This document shows, one piece after another, positions 26,587 to 35,558 of a stretch of 60,824 nucleotides of DNA; the stretch's first letter is position 1, and every line of letters starts with the position of its first letter. The stretch covers positions 1 to 60,824 of the forward strand of contig CAJJAY010000007.1 of assembly GCA_905182285.1 (NCBI GenBank), written 5' to 3'. The DNA comes from an uncultured Amylibacter sp. (lineage in GTDB: Bacteria > Pseudomonadota > Alphaproteobacteria > Rhodobacterales > Rhodobacteraceae). Made by a program: the position numbers and the translations under genes. The notes below the pieces were generated by a model. It had not been told where the DNA came from. It did no database searches and saw only the letters and a list, made by a program, of their open reading frames with translations.

Positions 26587-26956
26587 TTAGTTTATCCTTT
26601 TTATGTAATGATTTGAAGCTTATTCTAGTATTTAATCAAGTATATAAATAATAAAAAAATTAACCAAAATACCTGAGAAGCTATTTGAATGATTGGTATT
26701 GTATCTCAAAATTAATTTAAAGAGGCTAAAGTAATTATTACAATAATTGAATATTGTTGAGGTTCTAAAGTTTTTAATAATTGGATATTTTTTTCTAGTG
26801 TTGTCAATATTTTTGACTGTTTTCTCATAATACTTTATTCAATAGTTTGAGTGATCAGGTTTTTATGTATGTAAAATGCTTTGCATGTGAAGGACAAATA
26901 CATTTATCGAAATTAATTATTGATAAAATAATTTGAAATTAATTAAAGGGTAAAAA
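26587..26956. promoter_or_regulatory. Divergent intergenic region between the TMADH-like and aldehyde dehydrogenase genes
   Basis: A very AT-rich 370-base gap without a credible gene. It must hold the promoters of both divergent genes. I see an imperfect element GTCAA-N5-TTGAC (26803-26817) whose right side reads TTGACTG, the same half-site as the palindrome at 33032. An 11-base direct repeat GAAATTAATTA lies at 26909-26919 and 26935-26945, just upstream of the AAAGGG ribosome binding site of the aldehyde dehydrogenase gene. Function of both is inferred only from position. Confidence 0.4.
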
Positions 26957-28384
26957 ATGTCAAATTTGGAAAAGTATTATATTAATGGTGAATGGGTTTT
27001 ACCTCTTTCAAAAACTACAATGAATGTGATTAATCCAGCCAACGAAAAAAATATTGGAAAAATAATTCTTGCAAATGAATTAGATGTAAACTTCGCAGTA
27101 GAAGCAGCAAAATCAGCTTTTCCAAACTTCTCTCAAACCTCGAAAGAGGAACGATTAGAGTTATTAAAAAAATTATTAGATATCTCTAAAAAGAGATTGC
27201 CAGAATTAGCTAAAGTTATTTCTTTGGAAATGGGTGCGCCAATTACAATGTCTTTAGAATTGCAGGCTGATGCTGCTGTTGGCCATTTAGAGGGGTATAT
27301 TGAAGCATTAATAAATCAAGTTGAACGTGAAAAACTTGCCAATGGTGATATACAAGTACGTGAACCTGTTGGTATTTGTGGATTAATCACCCCATGGAAT
27401 TGGCCTGTTAACCAGATTGCGTTGAAAGTTCTCCCAGCTTTGGCTGCTGGATGTACCTGCGTTCTTAAGCCATCTGAATTTACGCCACTTTCATCAGTAA
27501 TGTATTCTGAGATGGTACATGAAGCAGGTTTTCCTCCTGGAGTTTTTAACATGATACAGGGGGATGGGCCAATAGCAGGCGCTAGCCTATCTAAGCACCC
27601 AGACATAGGAATGATGTCATTTACAGGCTCTACACGAGCGGGTTCATCTGTGTCCAAAGACGCTGCAGATAGCATCAAACGTGTGGCGTTAGAACTTGGT
27701 GGAAAATCACCTAATATTGTTTTTTCTGACTGTGATCTTGAAGAGCGTATTTTGGGTTCAATTGAAGAGTGTTATATAAATACTGGACAATCTTGTGATG
27801 CGCCTACACGGCTCATTGTCGAAAGAAGTTGTTATGAACAAGTCTTAAAAATAGCAAAAAGTGTGGGAGAAGCAGTTAAAGTTGGTGATCCATTATTAGA
27901 AGGTGATCACCTTGGTCCACTGGTAAGTGAGATACAATATGGTCGCGTTCAGGCAATGATTGAAAAAGGAATTAAAGAAGGAGCAACATTATTAGTTGGG
28001 GGTCTTGGAAAGCCTGATGGATTCGATAAAGGGTATTGGGTTCGCCCAACTATTTTTTCTGATGCTAATAACAAGATGGCAATTGCTCAAGAAGAAATAT
28101 TTGGTCCAGTTTTAACTATCATTCCTTTTGACACCGAAGAAGAAGCAATTGAAATTGCAAATGATACACCTTATGGATTGGCAGCCTATATACAGTCTGG
28201 TGACTTAAAACGGGCAGAACGCATAGCTAATAAACTACGAGTAGGCATGGTTCATATAAATGGAGGAGGCTTTAATTATGGCTCACCTTTTGGTGGCTAT
28301 AAACAATCTGGTAATGGTCGAGAGGGTGGTATACTAGGGATTGAGGATTTCCAAGAAGTTAAAACATTACATTATCCTGAATAA
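26957..28384 (+). CDS. NAD(P)-dependent aldehyde dehydrogenase
   Basis: A 475-residue aldehyde dehydrogenase superfamily enzyme. The nucleotide-binding segment ITPWNWPVNQIALK is near residue 140, the general base Glu in LELGGKSPNIV near 245, and the catalytic Cys in NTGQSCDAPTR near 280. The C-terminal GGGFNYGSPFGGYKQSGNGREGG is typical. It is followed by a MATE exporter and is divergent from the TMADH-like gene. A role in oxidising an aldehyde from amine dehydrogenation, such as aminobutyraldehyde, fits the polyamine genes nearby but is not shown by the sequence. Confidence 0.93.
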   Translation: MSNLEKYYINGEWVLPLSKTTMNVINPANEKNIGKIILANELDVNFAVEAAKSAFPNFSQTSKEERLELLKKLLDISKKRLPELAKVISLEMGAPITMSLELQADAAVGHLEGYIEALINQVEREKLANGDIQVREPVGICGLITPWNWPVNQIALKVLPALAAGCTCVLKPSEFTPLSSVMYSEMVHEAGFPPGVFNMIQGDGPIAGASLSKHPDIGMMSFTGSTRAGSSVSKDAADSIKRVALELGGKSPNIVFSDCDLEERILGSIEECYINTGQSCDAPTRLIVERSCYEQVLKIAKSVGEAVKVGDPLLEGDHLGPLVSEIQYGRVQAMIEKGIKEGATLLVGGLGKPDGFDKGYWVRPTIFSDANNKMAIAQEEIFGPVLTIIPFDTEEEAIEIANDTPYGLAAYIQSGDLKRAERIANKLRVGMVHINGGGFNYGSPFGGYKQSGNGREGGILGIEDFQEVKTLHYPE

Positions 28385-28480
28385 AAGCTACGAGTTAATA
28401 TTTATTCATTAATACTAATAATTATAATATTTGATGGTTGTTTATTATTTAAAAATTCAATCAAATTAAAAGAGAATTTT

Positions 28481-29833
28481 TTGAGAGAACAAACATCAAA
28501 CTATAAGATGATTAATGAAAGACCAAGTCGAGAATTCTTTCGCTTTGCGTTTCCATCTGTATTTGGAATGATAGCAATTTCATCTGCAATTGTTATCGAT
28601 GGAATTTTTATTGGTAACTTTGTTGGTGCAATACCTCTTGCCTCTGTAAACCTCATAATGCCATTTATTACTATTGTCTGGGGTCTCATATTAATGTTTG
28701 CAAGTGGATCAGCAGTAATTGCTGGCAAATATTTAGGTGAAGATAAACCTAATAATGCATGTGATATTTTTTCTAAGGCATTTATGATTGTATTTATGGC
28801 TATGATATTATTGTCAATAATATCGTATAATTTTCCTGAGTATATCTCTTACGCACTCGGCGCAAAAGATGACACAGTCGGTATGTGTGTCGAGTACTTA
28901 AAGAACATTGCTTGGTTTTATCCTGTGTTTGGATTTGCTGTTTTGATGAGCTTCTTTTTACGAATAGATGGCAAACCTAGCTATGCTTTTTTTGGATTAT
29001 TAAGTACAACAATTGCAAATATCTTACTTGATTATATTTTTGTTGCTCGATTGGGCTTAGGGCTTGGTGGTGCAGCACTAGCAACTGGCCTTGCTTTTGT
29101 TATAGGTATGTTGGTTGTTCTTCCTCATTTTATTGGGCAGTTTGGTTCAATCAAATTTATTATGCCAACTGGATCATGGAGAGAAATCCCACGGGCTGCA
29201 TTTAATGGTTTCTCAGAATTTTTAACTGAAACCTCTGCTGGATTAATTGTTTTAGTTTTTAATTGGATACTAATCTCAAATGTAGGCTCAATGGGGGTCG
29301 CTGCTTTTACAGTAGTAGATTATCTAATGTATTTTTCATTGTTAGTTTTTTATGGTGTTGGGGATGGAATATCTCCATTAGTAAGTGTGAACTTTGGTGC
29401 TAAAAAGCCATTAAGAATTTTTACTTTTTTTAAGATGGGTATTGCTTCAAATTTAATAATTGCAGTTTTGGTAACGTTATTATTATTGTTCTGGAGTAAG
29501 GAAATGGTAAGTATCTTTTTGCCTGACGGCGAAGAAGATATATCTAAATTGGCAATTTCAATAGTTTCAATTGTTTGGCCCATGTTAATCTTTGCAGGTG
29601 CTAATATAGCTTTCATAAGTTATTTTACAGGTATGCAATGTGCCAAAGAGTCAGCTTTAATAGCATTGGCGCGTTCGATTATTTTTCCAGTTACACTAAT
29701 ATTGCTCTTTTGGTATTTATTTGGCTTTATGGCAGTCTTTTATGCTCTACCAGTTTCTGAAATATGTGTTTTTATTATGAGTATTCTAATACTTAAAAAA
29801 CGGATGCCTAAGAATTTAATTTCAGGAATCTAA
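28481..29833 (+). CDS. MATE-family efflux transporter
   Basis: A 450-residue membrane protein with about 12 predicted segments in two homologous halves, typical of multidrug and toxic compound extrusion transporters, which export cations or metabolites by Na+ or H+ exchange. MATE-like segments include GIFIGNFVGAIPLASVNLIMP near residue 42 and GVGDGISPLVSVNFGAKK near residue 290. The start is a TTG at 28481 with an AGAG ribosome binding site, or an ATG at 28508. It converges on the cupin gene with a 12-base overlap at the 3' ends. It may export an amine or a toxic intermediate of the flanking pathway; this is inference. Confidence 0.9.
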   Translation: MREQTSNYKMINERPSREFFRFAFPSVFGMIAISSAIVIDGIFIGNFVGAIPLASVNLIMPFITIVWGLILMFASGSAVIAGKYLGEDKPNNACDIFSKAFMIVFMAMILLSIISYNFPEYISYALGAKDDTVGMCVEYLKNIAWFYPVFGFAVLMSFFLRIDGKPSYAFFGLLSTTIANILLDYIFVARLGLGLGGAALATGLAFVIGMLVVLPHFIGQFGSIKFIMPTGSWREIPRAAFNGFSEFLTETSAGLIVLVFNWILISNVGSMGVAAFTVVDYLMYFSLLVFYGVGDGISPLVSVNFGAKKPLRIFTFFKMGIASNLIIAVLVTLLLLFWSKEMVSIFLPDGEEDISKLAISIVSIVWPMLIFAGANIAFISYFTGMQCAKESALIALARSIIFPVTLILLFWYLFGFMAVFYALPVSEICVFIMSILILKKRMPKNLISGI

Positions 29834-30175
29834 TTCTAGATATACGACGATTAAACAACCATTAGGGGAGTATGATGTATGTTCTGATCCCTTCCTAAGC
29901 CAAACTAAATCACCAGGACCGTATTTGGTTCCGTCATGGTCTACTAGATCACCTTCGATAATATAAAACTCTTCATCGCTCTGATGTTTATGTGCAATTG
30001 TCGTTTGACCAGGTGTCATTCGGTATATGTGAAACCCACTTCCAAGTGCTTTACTATCACCTAATTGCAAAACAGAACCGTCCTCTATACCATTGCTTAT
30101 AAAGGGTACATAATCGGCGTTTTTTATATTAACAACACGCCTATCTTCTGATGCAATTGGCTTTAATTTTTCCAT
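29822..30175 (-). CDS. Cupin-domain protein
   Basis: A 117-residue single-domain cupin. Start chosen at the ATG at 30175, which follows AGAGG. The metal-binding motif 1 appears as TTIAHKHQSDEEFYIIEGD and motif 2 as GPGDLVWLRKGSEHTSYSPNG, with His, His, Glu and His ligands in place. It is the last gene of the minus-strand operon after Rieske oxygenase, a 79-residue protein and amine oxidase, 34 bases downstream of the latter. Small cupins of this sort may act as dioxygenases, isomerases or sensors in catabolic operons; the reaction here is unknown. Confidence 0.9.
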   Translation of the reverse strand: MEKLKPIASEDRRVVNIKNADYVPFISNGIEDGSVLQLGDSKALGSGFHIYRMTPGQTTIAHKHQSDEEFYIIEGDLVDHDGTKYGPGDLVWLRKGSEHTSYSPNGCLIVVYLELDS

Positions 30176-30209
30176 GTGGTCCTCTTTTACTTTCTTTTTG
30201 CAATTAATT

Positions 30210-31457
30210 TTATTTGTCAATTTTTGAGATTTTTTCTGCTACCTCTATTCCACTTAGATATGCCCCATGTACTGTTGCTTGAGTATTTGACATCGTTGCT
30301 TCGCCAGCAAAAAACAATCGATCATCTAACGGTTCTGCTAGTGTCTGGCGCGCGCCATGACCACCAGGCACTGCATAGCTATATGAACCGTGCGTATTTT
30401 TGTTACTTTTCCAAGCAGTTTCAGTTGTTTTATGTATAAACTTCACTATATCATTTCCAAAAATAGCCTTCAAACTATCCAAACAAAAAGAAGTTGCTGT
30501 ACCTGGACCATCCATTTCTAACTGTTCAGCAAAGCGTCCACCCACAAAACCTACAGCAATATTACTGTCATAAAAACCAAATTCGATTGAACAAAAATCA
30601 TTTTCACCAATGAGATAATCAGCACTTTGACCTTGATGTGCACCTTTCCATCGGGGATCAAACTCTAACCCAATCTTATTCAGTAATCCAATTGGAAGAA
30701 GATTAATGGCTTCTTGTTTTCTTGGAGGCAAGGCTGGATAGAATTTGATTTGTTCACGAGCAAGAACACCTGTAGAGACAGTTAAAACTGCATATTTCGC
30801 ATTTATTATTCCTTGTGGAGTTTCAACCTTTACACCACTACTTGAATAATCAATTTTTGAGGCCGGACAATTAACAAAAACTTTGATATCTGAATAAATA
30901 TTTTTTATGAATGTGCCTAAACCAGATTCAATTAACCAGTCGCCTTTTGTATTTGTAAAATGAAATACATCAAGTGCTGAACTTACGTCTGGATCTGCCG
31001 CCAACATAAGAGAGATCTGGTTTTTTGCAATGTCTTTCCATTTTGATTTTGGAATTAATTTTTCAACTGATAAATCGTCTTTTCGTGTTCCAATATTGTT
31101 TATATTCTTCCACATATCTTCAATATATTGACTGTATTCTTTAGTCTCTTGTGGAGATAGATCTCTACCATTTGAGTGAACCCAAGTTGGGGACCAATTT
31201 TTTTTATGTAATTTAGCATTTTTTTTAATAGCAATATTTGCTAATGGATTTGTAGCAGCTGAGTGTAGCCAAGATCCACCAAGGTCAAAAGGTGTATCAA
31301 AAATAGAATTATTAGTAATACACCTTCCTCCAACATCTGAATTGGCTTCTATTACAATTACTGAATAGCCAAAATCTTTTAGTGACTTAGCTGATGATAG
31401 GCCAGAGGTACCTGCGCCTATCACGACAATATCTGGATTAAGTGACGCCAAAGTCAT
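30210..31457 (-). CDS. FAD-dependent amine oxidase (flavin monoamine/polyamine oxidase family)
   Basis: A 415-residue flavoprotein. The dinucleotide-binding motif VVIGAGTSGLSSAKSL is at the N-terminus, followed by GGRCITN and FDLGGSWLHS. The C-terminal FAD motif is DDRLFFAGEATMSNTQATVHGAYLSG. Family members oxidise primary, secondary or polyamines to aldehydes with release of H2O2 or electron transfer. The start at 31457 (MTLASLN) is chosen because it places the Rossmann motif near the N-terminus; the open frame continues upstream over the neighbouring gene without family-like sequence. Its operon partners are a Rieske oxygenase, a small protein and a cupin, and a polyamine importer is divergent to the operon. 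Confidence 0.92.
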   Translation of the reverse strand: MTLASLNPDIVVIGAGTSGLSSAKSLKDFGYSVIVIEANSDVGGRCITNNSIFDTPFDLGGSWLHSAATNPLANIAIKKNAKLHKKNWSPTWVHSNGRDLSPQETKEYSQYIEDMWKNINNIGTRKDDLSVEKLIPKSKWKDIAKNQISLMLAADPDVSSALDVFHFTNTKGDWLIESGLGTFIKNIYSDIKVFVNCPASKIDYSSSGVKVETPQGIINAKYAVLTVSTGVLAREQIKFYPALPPRKQEAINLLPIGLLNKIGLEFDPRWKGAHQGQSADYLIGENDFCSIEFGFYDSNIAVGFVGGRFAEQLEMDGPGTATSFCLDSLKAIFGNDIVKFIHKTTETAWKSNKNTHGSYSYAVPGGHGARQTLAEPLDDRLFFAGEATMSNTQATVHGAYLSGIEVAEKISKIDK

Positions 31458-31470
31458 AGTAAAATTTTTC

Positions 31471-31710
31471 TCATAACTTAATTTTAGAATTAGATATTTT
31501 TTCAAACCTAGCCAAGTCAACAGGATCTTCATTATCAAATTTGCAACATCGTCTATAAATTTCCAGCATGGCTGCTGATAATTTGCCTTGATTGTAGAAA
31601 TACATTGCTGCCCCGTATCTTGCATAGCCTGAGCCAGGATTGCCTATTTTGGAATTAAGAAGTGCTTGTTGAATTCCTATTTCGTTTGGATTGTGATGAT
31701 TTGAATTCAT
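31471..31710 (-). CDS. Small protein of unknown function between Rieske oxygenase and amine oxidase
   Basis: A 79-residue soluble protein. Its ATG overlaps the TGA stop of the Rieske oxygenase gene (ATGA at 31707-31710), the usual sign of coupled translation, and its stop is 13 bases before the amine oxidase start. The N-terminus (NSNHHNPNEIGIQQ) is polar, and the core (YARYGAAMYFYNQGKLSAAMLEIYRRCCKFD) looks like a helical hairpin with a TPR-like flavour and adjacent Cys residues. I do not recognise the family. It may assist or be part of the oxygenase or oxidase. Confidence 0.75.
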   Translation of the reverse strand: MNSNHHNPNEIGIQQALLNSKIGNPGSGYARYGAAMYFYNQGKLSAAMLEIYRRCCKFDNEDPVDLARFEKISNSKIKL

Positions 31711-32927
31711 TGTTCCTGAGCATTTATAAGAGATGTGTTTAAGTCTTTAATTTCGCTTTCTTTGGGTATTTCTTTAATATTATAAATAGGAAGTATTGCT
31801 CGTAAATGATCATGATGAGTGCGAACGCCGTATTCCAAATCTGAAAGATAAAACCCATCAAATGCATCTGATGTCATTGATTCATTTGACCAAATAGTCA
31901 GTTGTTGATCTTCAACAACTGTTTCACGATCTATACGACTTGCCAAATATCTAGCAGCTTTTTGCTGTCTATCTTCATTAGGATAGCGATAAGTGGCACT
32001 TCGAATTATAGACTCATTCGTTGATATGGGAAATTCTTGATAGAATAATGATGTTTCCGGCGTCATTGCAATTACTGAATTTGGAAATATTCCGTAATAA
32101 ACCCAACTTCGTTCAGACTCTTTTGGTAGATCTTTATGAGGTTTTGAGAATTTTTTATAATTACGTACACCCCAATGACGGCCCTTGGAGGCTGTAAACT
32201 TTCCTTCGGAGCGCGATACACCATTTATATAAGACTCATCATAATAATTTGATCCATAAAGGTCTTGGAGGGCAGGATGAGCCATCGCTACATGATATCC
32301 TTCATTATCAACATCACGAATGGATTTCCAATTTACTGGAGAGGTTTCAGTCCAAAATCCATCTGTTGGTATTTGTTCAGACATTTTATAGCCTGTTGCT
32401 TCTTTTTCGTACTTAGCTAATAATTTTTTTACGGATGGTTGTGGCCCTTTCTTAAAGCGAACAAAAACAAAACCATTCCAAATTTCATGTTCAACAGTGC
32501 GCAAAGAAAACTCATTTTTATCTAACGGTGGGAAAGATTTCGGTTGAGATGCTCCTCTTAAAGTACCATCAAGATTGTAAACCCATCCATGAAAAGGGCA
32601 AATTAAAGCATTTTTACAAGTACCTTGATCATTCGCCACCAATCTTGAACCGCGATGTCTGCAAATATTGTGAAACGCCCTTAATTCTAAACTACTATCG
32701 CGCAATATTATCGCTCTTTCACCACAAAGATCAAATGTTTTAAAGTCACCCATATTGGGTATATCTGAAATATGGCAAGCAATTTGCCAATGTGTTTTGA
32801 ATATTTCTATTTCCAAATCAAGCAGTGCAGAGCTATGATATGTCCAGCCTGGCAGTCCTGATCTGTCCCAGTTTTTTGGGGGGCTTCTGAAATTTTTTAT
32901 ATTCTTTTCCATCGTCACATCCGTCAC
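31707..32927 (-). CDS. Rieske non-haem iron oxygenase, alpha subunit
   Basis: A 406-residue ring-hydroxylating-type oxygenase. The Rieske cluster ligands are Cys89 and His91 (CRH) and Cys110 and His113 (CPFH). The mononuclear iron site is His212 and His217 in DNEGYHVAMAHP, preceded by NWKSIRDVD with the bridging acidic residue. No reductase or beta subunit gene is nearby, so electrons must come from elsewhere. Alpha-only members of this type often N-demethylate betaines and other quaternary amines. With the neighbouring amine oxidase, TMADH-like enzyme and polyamine importer, an N-methylated amine substrate is reasonable but inferred. The start may be GTG at 32927 or ATG at 32912. Confidence 0.92.
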   Translation of the reverse strand: MTDVTMEKNIKNFRSPPKNWDRSGLPGWTYHSSALLDLEIEIFKTHWQIACHISDIPNMGDFKTFDLCGERAIILRDSSLELRAFHNICRHRGSRLVANDQGTCKNALICPFHGWVYNLDGTLRGASQPKSFPPLDKNEFSLRTVEHEIWNGFVFVRFKKGPQPSVKKLLAKYEKEATGYKMSEQIPTDGFWTETSPVNWKSIRDVDNEGYHVAMAHPALQDLYGSNYYDESYINGVSRSEGKFTASKGRHWGVRNYKKFSKPHKDLPKESERSWVYYGIFPNSVIAMTPETSLFYQEFPISTNESIIRSATYRYPNEDRQQKAARYLASRIDRETVVEDQQLTIWSNESMTSDAFDGFYLSDLEYGVRTHHDHLRAILPIYNIKEIPKESEIKDLNTSLINAQEQ

Positions 32928-33031
32928 TAGACATATAGTAAGGTATTCAATTTATCACCATCTTTGAAACATAAGTTACTAATTAATAGTACCTTTGATT
33001 AGTTGGGATAACAGTAATAATGGTAAACTAT

Positions 33032-33047
33032 TTGACTGACCAGTCAA
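33032..33047. promoter_or_regulatory. Perfect palindrome in the Rieske/Pot divergent region (TetR-type operator candidate)
   Basis: TTGACTGACCAGTCAA has 7-bp arms around AC and stands in the 305-base gap (32928-33232) between the minus-strand Rieske operon and the plus-strand Pot-type operon. Its form resembles operators of TetR-family repressors such as RutR. No TetR gene is in the window. The rest of the gap is AT-rich; I see only a good ribosome binding site (TTAGGAAAAGGA) before the binding-protein start at 33233. Confidence 0.6.
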
Positions 33048-33232
33048 CTTGACTCTGAAGCTTTGTTTGGAATAGCGTTGCCTTAGGGAGAAAAGTACAA
33101 TTTAAATAATCTGGAAAATTAAAAAGATAAATTCTTTTAACTTCATTTAAATTTAGTTGTGATTAATATTTTGATCCTAAAAGGATTAAGCGCAAAATTA
33201 ACAAAAAAATATTTAGGAAAAGGATACTCATT

Positions 33233-34342
33233 ATGAAAATAACAAACAAATTTTTGAAGTTGGCCTGTTCTGTAGCAGTTGGCTCGCTAATGACTAGTTC
33301 GGCTTGGGCACAAGAGCGTGTCTTAAACGTAACGAATTGGGGCGAATACATTGCAGAAGATACAATTTCCAATTTTGAAAATGAATATGGAATAAAAGTA
33401 ATTTATGATGCGTATGACTCAGCTGAAGCGATTGATGCAAAATTACTTGCAGGTAGTAGTGGTTATGATGTTGTTAGTCATTCTGGAGGTGATACTGCTC
33501 GTTTGATTAAGGCAGGAATTATTTCGCCACTTGATATTTCAAAACTGGATCAAATTAAGAATATTGATCCTGCAATTATGGGCCAGCTAGCAAAGCTCTG
33601 GGATCCAGATAATAAGCATTTTATACCTTACATGTGGGGTACTCATGGGGTTACTTACAACGAAGAATTAGTAAAAGCTACATATGCTGACGCACCAATT
33701 GGGTCTATGGATATGATTTTTAACCCAGTGCATATGAAAGAGCTTTCTAAATGTGGGGTTTCATTTCTTGACTCACCTGGAGATATTATTCCTATGGCTT
33801 TAGCACATATGGGTCTTGATCCAAACTCAACTAATCGTGATGATTATACAGCAGTTGGTGAAATGCTTGCTGAAGTACGCCCTCATATAAAAACATTCGA
33901 CAACTACGCGTATCAAAAAATGCCTCAGAAAGAATTCTGTGTGTCTGTTACTTGGGGTCCTGATGGATTACTGGCTATGTCTGGAGCAGCCGAAGCAGAT
34001 ACTGGTGTTGTATTGGATTTCTTTCTTCCAGAAGGGAAAGGAAAATCACAGTTATGGATTGATGGATGGGTTATTCCGGCAGATGCCAGTAACAAAGATG
34101 ATGCACATCTTTTCTTAAATTACATGATGCGCCCTGAAGTTGCGGCTGCGGATAGTAATTATACATGGTATGCGACTGCAAATCTTGCAGGCAAAGCTAT
34201 GGTAGATGAAGAAGTAACATCAAGCCCTGCAGCGTTTCCAACGTCTGGCCAGGTAGATCAGATGTATACAACAGCAATACTGCCTCCAAAAGTTAAACGA
34301 CTTCAGACTAGGACGTGGACTAACTTTAAAGCAGGCAATTAA
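33233..34342 (+). CDS. potF: Spermidine/putrescine-type ABC transporter substrate-binding protein (PotF-like)
   Basis: A 369-residue periplasmic binding protein. The signal peptide (MKITNKFLKLACSVAVGS...) cleaves near SAWA. The mature N-terminus LNVTNWGEYIAEDTISNFE is typical of PotD/PotF polyamine-binding proteins, as is YDVVSHSGGD further on. Two permeases and an ATPase of the same type follow, and a putrescine-type aminotransferase ends the operon. Putrescine or a related diamine is the likely ligand. A hairpin follows the stop. Confidence 0.92.
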   Translation: MKITNKFLKLACSVAVGSLMTSSAWAQERVLNVTNWGEYIAEDTISNFENEYGIKVIYDAYDSAEAIDAKLLAGSSGYDVVSHSGGDTARLIKAGIISPLDISKLDQIKNIDPAIMGQLAKLWDPDNKHFIPYMWGTHGVTYNEELVKATYADAPIGSMDMIFNPVHMKELSKCGVSFLDSPGDIIPMALAHMGLDPNSTNRDDYTAVGEMLAEVRPHIKTFDNYAYQKMPQKEFCVSVTWGPDGLLAMSGAAEADTGVVLDFFLPEGKGKSQLWIDGWVIPADASNKDDAHLFLNYMMRPEVAAADSNYTWYATANLAGKAMVDEEVTSSPAAFPTSGQVDQMYTTAILPPKVKRLQTRTWTNFKAGN

Positions 34343-34353
34343 TATTTATTTTA

Positions 34354-34382
34354 AAACGGCGGTAGTATAACTGCTGCCGTTT
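34354..34382 (+). terminator. Hairpin after the Pot-type binding-protein gene
   Basis: A 12-bp stem (AAACGGCGGTAG at 34354-34365 with CTGCTGCCGTTT at 34371-34382) containing two G-U pairs, loop TATAA, and a weak T run (TTATTTAT) beyond. It is 11 bases after the stop of the binding-protein gene and before the ATPase gene, and is likely to attenuate or stabilise. Confidence 0.8.
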
Positions 34383-34415
34383 ATTTATCCACTTATGTAA
34401 TATGGTGAGTTTGAA

Positions 34416-35558
34416 TTGGAAGATGGATTAATATTAGACAGCGCAATTTCTCAAAATGGTAAAAAAAATAAACCATTTGTGCAAATTAGGGGTCTAACAA
34501 AAAAATTTGGTGAAATTACTGCTGTAGATAATATTGATCTGGATATATATCAGGGTGAGCTATTCTGTCTCCTAGGGGGATCTGGCTGTGGAAAATCCAC
34601 ACTATTAAGAATGCTTGCAGGCTTTGAGTTTCCAGAGTCAGGAACAATAAGTATTGACGGTATAGATATGTCACAAGTACCTGCGTATGAACGACCAACA
34701 AACATGATGTTTCAAAGCTATGCATTGTTTCCACATATGACTGTTGGTGAGAATATTGCTTTTGGCCTACAGCAAGACAAAATTTCAAAAACTGAAATTT
34801 CTGATCGTGTAAACGATATTTTGAAATTAGTTGAACTTGAAGGGTATATAAAACGTAGGCCACAACAACTGTCTGGAGGACAAATGCAGAGAGTTGCATT
34901 GGCAAGGGCATTGGTTAAGAAACCAAAATTACTTTTGTTAGATGAGCCATTGGCGGCACTTGATAAAAAATTACGTAAACAAACCCAATTTGAATTAGCT
35001 AACATTCAAGAGCAAGTTGGTGTTACATTTATAGTGGTGACACATGATCAAGAAGAAGCAATGACCCTATCCTCTAGAATGGCGGTCATGGATATGGGTA
35101 AATTTAAACAAATTGGCACACCAACAGAAATTTATGAATTTCCTGAATCTCGTTTTGTTGCAGACTTCATTGGTTCTGCAAATATTTTTGAGGGAAAAGT
35201 TATAAATAGCAAAGCTGGACATGTTACAGTTTCTACTGATGTTGGTGAATTGATCGTAAATTATGGGCAATCAGTTTCAGAAGGAAAAAATATATGGATA
35301 GGCATTCGTCCTGAAAAGATTCATTTGTCTAAAACTATTACGAAAAAGTTAGATGGAAATCATATAAAAGGTGTTGTTGAGGAAATTGGATATTTGGGTG
35401 AAACATCGATTTATAAAGTTCGTCTAGAAAATGGGCAAATTATAGATGTATCGGCCCCAAATCAAAGTAGGCCAATGAACCAAGCGCGTGGAATTACTTG
35501 GGAAGATGTGGTTTATTTGAGTTGGGAACCTGAAAGTGCGATGTTACTAAATTCATGA
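34416..35558 (+). CDS. potG: Spermidine/putrescine-type ABC transporter ATP-binding protein (PotA/PotG-like)
   Basis: A 380-residue ATPase with Walker A GGSGCGKST near residues 54-62, signature LSGGQMQRVALARAL, Walker B LLLLDEPLAALD and the H-loop in VVTHDQEEAMT. The C-terminal TOBE-like regulatory domain (about 275-380, with IGIRPEKIHLS) is present. The start is probably the TTG at 34416, 6 bases after GGTGAG. Its stop overlaps the first permease ATG by 4 bases. It drives polyamine import with the PotH/PotI-like permeases. Confidence 0.93.
   Translation: MEDGLILDSAISQNGKKNKPFVQIRGLTKKFGEITAVDNIDLDIYQGELFCLLGGSGCGKSTLLRMLAGFEFPESGTISIDGIDMSQVPAYERPTNMMFQSYALFPHMTVGENIAFGLQQDKISKTEISDRVNDILKLVELEGYIKRRPQQLSGGQMQRVALARALVKKPKLLLLDEPLAALDKKLRKQTQFELANIQEQVGVTFIVVTHDQEEAMTLSSRMAVMDMGKFKQIGTPTEIYEFPESRFVADFIGSANIFEGKVINSKAGHVTVSTDVGELIVNYGQSVSEGKNIWIGIRPEKIHLSKTITKKLDGNHIKGVVEEIGYLGETSIYKVRLENGQIIDVSAPNQSRPMNQARGITWEDVVYLSWEPESAMLLNS

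Noticed and set aside
31458-31625. Upstream extension of the amine oxidase frame, as if the protein had 56 more N-terminal residues
   Set aside because: The extension overlaps the 79-residue gene in another frame and lacks family-like sequence. The start at 31457 puts the FAD motif at the expected place.
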